Source: AWTP1-13 sp035762425
GTDB lineage: Bacteria; Pseudomonadota; Alphaproteobacteria; Rhizobiales; Hyphomicrobiaceae
Reading direction: 5' to 3'
Assembly: GCA_035762425.1 (NCBI GenBank)
Contig: DASTOW010000231.1
Span: forward strand, 1-16,477
Length of the DNA stretch: 16,477 nucleotides
Part shown: positions 15,271 through 16,477 of the stretch, piece by piece
Layout: every line of letters starts with the position of its first letter
How positions within the stretch are numbered: position 1 is the first letter of the stretch
The notes under the pieces: generated by a model
What the model saw: the letters and a program-made list of their open reading frames with translations, nothing else
The model's database searches: none
What the model was told of the DNA's origin: nothing
Program-made: the position numbers and the translations under genes

Positions 15271-15441
15271 GCGACGCCTCGCCAGGTCTTCAAGGAGCCG
15301 CAATCCCCGCTGGCATGCTTCGGATTGTGGATCGGCGCGGAGACGCTGCAGCAAACCCACAAGACCAAGGACTTGGAGCTCAATTGGGCGGCCCTGCAAG
15401 TCCTCGCGCAAACGCCGCAATCGCATCGGCCGCGGCCGTGA
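15271..15441 (+). pseudogene. Unidentified plus-strand coding fragment
   Basis: After the TGA at 15268-15270 a frame of 56 codons reads, among other things, VFKEPQSPLACFGLWIGAE and then KTKDLELNWAALQVLA. Its composition is protein-like (few Arg runs; mixed Leu, Trp, Phe and Lys), unlike the other frames here. It lacks a start codon and ends at 15441, overlapping the 3' end of the hydrolase on the other strand by about 60 bases. I do not recognise the family. It may be the tail of a gene whose upstream part (about 15181-15267) is interrupted by the stop. Confidence 0.35.
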
Positions 15442-16024
15442 GGTTGCCCTTGCGCGTGAAGCCCGATGTACCGCGCGGCCCCAGGTCATGGTCGCCGTCG
15501 CCCACCCAATGCAGGCCGATCGCCGGTGACAGGCGAAAGCCGTCCACCTCGGCGCGCGTGCCGAACGGGTCGCGCTCGCCCTGCACGATCAAAGTCGGAC
15601 AGGTAATCTTCTCCAGGTGCGCCGTGCGCAGCTGCTCGGGCTTTTTGGGCGGGTGGAATGGATAGCCGAGGCAGACCAGCCCGGCGATTTTGCTCTCCTT
15701 GATCAGATCGTCGGCGACCATGCTCGCCACGCGTCCGCCCATCGACTTGCCGCCGATGATCACCGCCCCGCCGCGCGGCAGCTCAGCTACTGCGGCGCGA
15801 TACTCGTTCGCCAGTCGCTCTGCTTTGGGCGGCGGCTTGCGCGATCCGCCCTCGCGGCGCGCCGCCATGTAGGCGAACTCGAAGCGCCAGACGGCGATGC
15901 CGCGCTCGGCGAGCAGCTTGGCGATCGTGTCGAGGAAGGGGCTCACCATACCTCCGCCGGCGCCATGCGCGCATAGGAAGCGGACCGGGGCGTCGGCGGG
16001 CCCGCTGGTTAGGAATTTCGGCAT
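15380..16024 (-). CDS. Alpha/beta hydrolase, TEX30/KANL3-like family
   Basis: This 214-residue cytosolic alpha/beta hydrolase resembles the TEX30-like branch (dienelactone-hydrolase-related). FLCAHGAGGGM (about 16-26) forms the oxyanion region. The nucleophile elbow is GGKSMGGR with Ser94, a GxSxGG motif. The acid is Asp152 in VQGERDPFGT and the histidine is His179 in GDGDHDLGPR, so the full catalytic triad is present at the expected spacing. No signal peptide is visible. Substrate unknown; esterase or thioesterase-type activity is usual for the fold. ATG 16024 has only a weak GGGA 5 bases upstream. A cluster of three GANTC sites lies just upstream. A degenerate copy of its 3' end is found at 13553-13668 in the same orientation. 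Confidence 0.92.
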   Translation of the reverse strand: MPKFLTSGPADAPVRFLCAHGAGGGMVSPFLDTIAKLLAERGIAVWRFEFAYMAARREGGSRKPPPKAERLANEYRAAVAELPRGGAVIIGGKSMGGRVASMVADDLIKESKIAGLVCLGYPFHPPKKPEQLRTAHLEKITCPTLIVQGERDPFGTRAEVDGFRLSPAIGLHWVGDGDHDLGPRGTSGFTRKGNLTAAADAIAAFARGLAGPPN

Positions 16025-16046
16025 TTAGTCCCGGTTCCCGTGGGTC

Positions 16047-16081
16047 CGAATCAGGGTGATTCGCACGTTTTCGCGTGAGTC
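16047..16081. promoter_or_regulatory. Hairpin plus cluster of three GANTC sites upstream of the hydrolase
   Basis: CGAATCA (16047-16053) and TGATTCG (16057-16063) are exact reverse complements around GGG. Each arm contains a GANTC site (16048-16052 and 16058-16062), and a third, GAGTC, lies at 16077-16081. In alphaproteobacteria GANTC is methylated by CcrM and, through GcrA, can influence promoters. The cluster lies 23-57 bases upstream of the hydrolase start. A regulatory role is an inference. Confidence 0.45.
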
Positions 16082-16477
16082 TTCTGTGTATCTGTCAAGT
16101 TGTGGAAATTCGACCAAGCCTCTTTTTCGCCTTCGATGCGCCCCGCAAGCAACAAGTTGCGAAGGGATATTGGCCCTGTCGCCGGAACGCAAACAGAACA
16201 CCGGTGAGGCTGAGGGGGAGTGGACTGTGCAACTTGTTCGCAGCGTATTCAGTCGAGTTGTGGCTCCGCGCGTTGCCCTGTTCTCGCGTCTCGCGCTGCC
16301 AGCGTACCCCCTCAGTCGCCGTTCCGGCGTTGCCCATGGTTTGGTCAGACGCCCCCCCGCTACTGACCGTGTTCAGTGCGTAGAGTTCGTGCGTGGCGTT
16401 TGTGTGAGTGGCAGTGCGTCCAGTGTTGTTGCGTCGGGTGTGGTTGCGTTTGCGTCGCGTGAGTACCGCGTCAGTGT
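16082..16477. other. Terminal non-coding region, G+T-rich at its end
   Basis: No gene is convincing in these 396 bases. Open frames on both strands (about 16095-16337 and 16075-16383) have no recognisable domain and mirror each other. From about 16370 to the window end the plus strand is rich in G and T and contains TGCGT at 16377, 16390, 16415, 16430, 16445 and 16451, and CAGTG at 16374, 16412, 16421 and 16472. This may be the edge of a low-complexity or repeat region that continues beyond the window. Confidence 0.4.

Noticed and set aside
16040..16090. TCCGAATC segment resembling a tRNA T-loop
   Set aside because: No acceptor, D or anticodon arm can be folded around it; the sequence is better explained by the inverted repeat with GANTC sites.
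16075..16383. Short open frames on both strands in the terminal region
   Set aside because: Neither has a domain, a good ribosome binding site or protein-like composition, and they overlap each other almost completely.
1..16477. CRISPR arrays, insertion sequences, integrases, phage or toxin-antitoxin genes
   Set aside because: I looked for regularly spaced repeats, transposase or recombinase motifs and small paired genes and saw none. The window does not contain a recognisable defence or mobile system.

Overview
The window is GC-rich, tightly packed chromosomal DNA from a bacterium. It most resembles an alphaproteobacterium of the Rhizobiales/Rhodospirillales type. The pointers are a class I lysyl-tRNA synthetase, a soluble GAF-HisKA_2 histidine kinase, orphan Bug and TAXI solute-binding proteins, an exported Sel1-type protein, and a small cluster of GANTC sites (the CcrM methylation motif). 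This assignment is an inference from gene content, because no rRNA or tRNA gene is present. I see no CRISPR array, insertion sequence, phage gene or integrase.

Left block (1-3751, + strand): the C-terminal part of an ABC1/UbiB-type kinase cut by the window edge, a CapA-type metallophosphatase-like exported protein that overlaps it by 4 bases, a DUF72 (YecE-like) protein and a SAM-dependent methyltransferase. Gaps are -4, 9 and 14 bases, so this looks like one transcription unit. A free-standing cytosolic GAF-HisKA_2 histidine kinase follows at 3904-5115 with no response regulator nearby. About 680 bases without a convincing gene come next.

Middle block (5796-9654): a Bug/TctC periplasmic solute-binding protein (+) meets an exported Sel1-repeat protein (-) with no base between their stop codons. 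A TAXI-type TRAP solute-binding protein (-) lies upstream of the Sel1 gene. A perfect 13-bp inverted repeat sits between those two minus-strand genes. A small lipoprotein gene (+) diverges from the TAXI gene. Neither solute-binding protein has its membrane partners in the window.

Right-centre (9772-13279): class I lysyl-tRNA synthetase (-) and a small exported dimeric alpha-beta barrel protein (-), the latter divergent from a 12-TM MFS transporter (+). A perfect 8-bp inverted repeat lies in the divergent promoter region.

Right end (13280-16477): a partly decayed region. An intact beta-hydroxyacid dehydrogenase-type oxidoreductase (-) and an intact TEX30-like alpha/beta hydrolase (-) remain. 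Around them are a VOC/glyoxalase pseudogene with a frameshift and a stop codon, a second degenerate copy of the hydrolase 3' end, and an unidentified plus-strand coding fragment. The last 100 bases are G+T-rich with repeated TGCGT and CAGTG words.

I did not find a convincing new multi-gene system. The most informative unusual signals are the decaying oxidoreductase/VOC/hydrolase region with its duplicated hydrolase tail, the hairpin abutting a TTG start, and the GANTC cluster.
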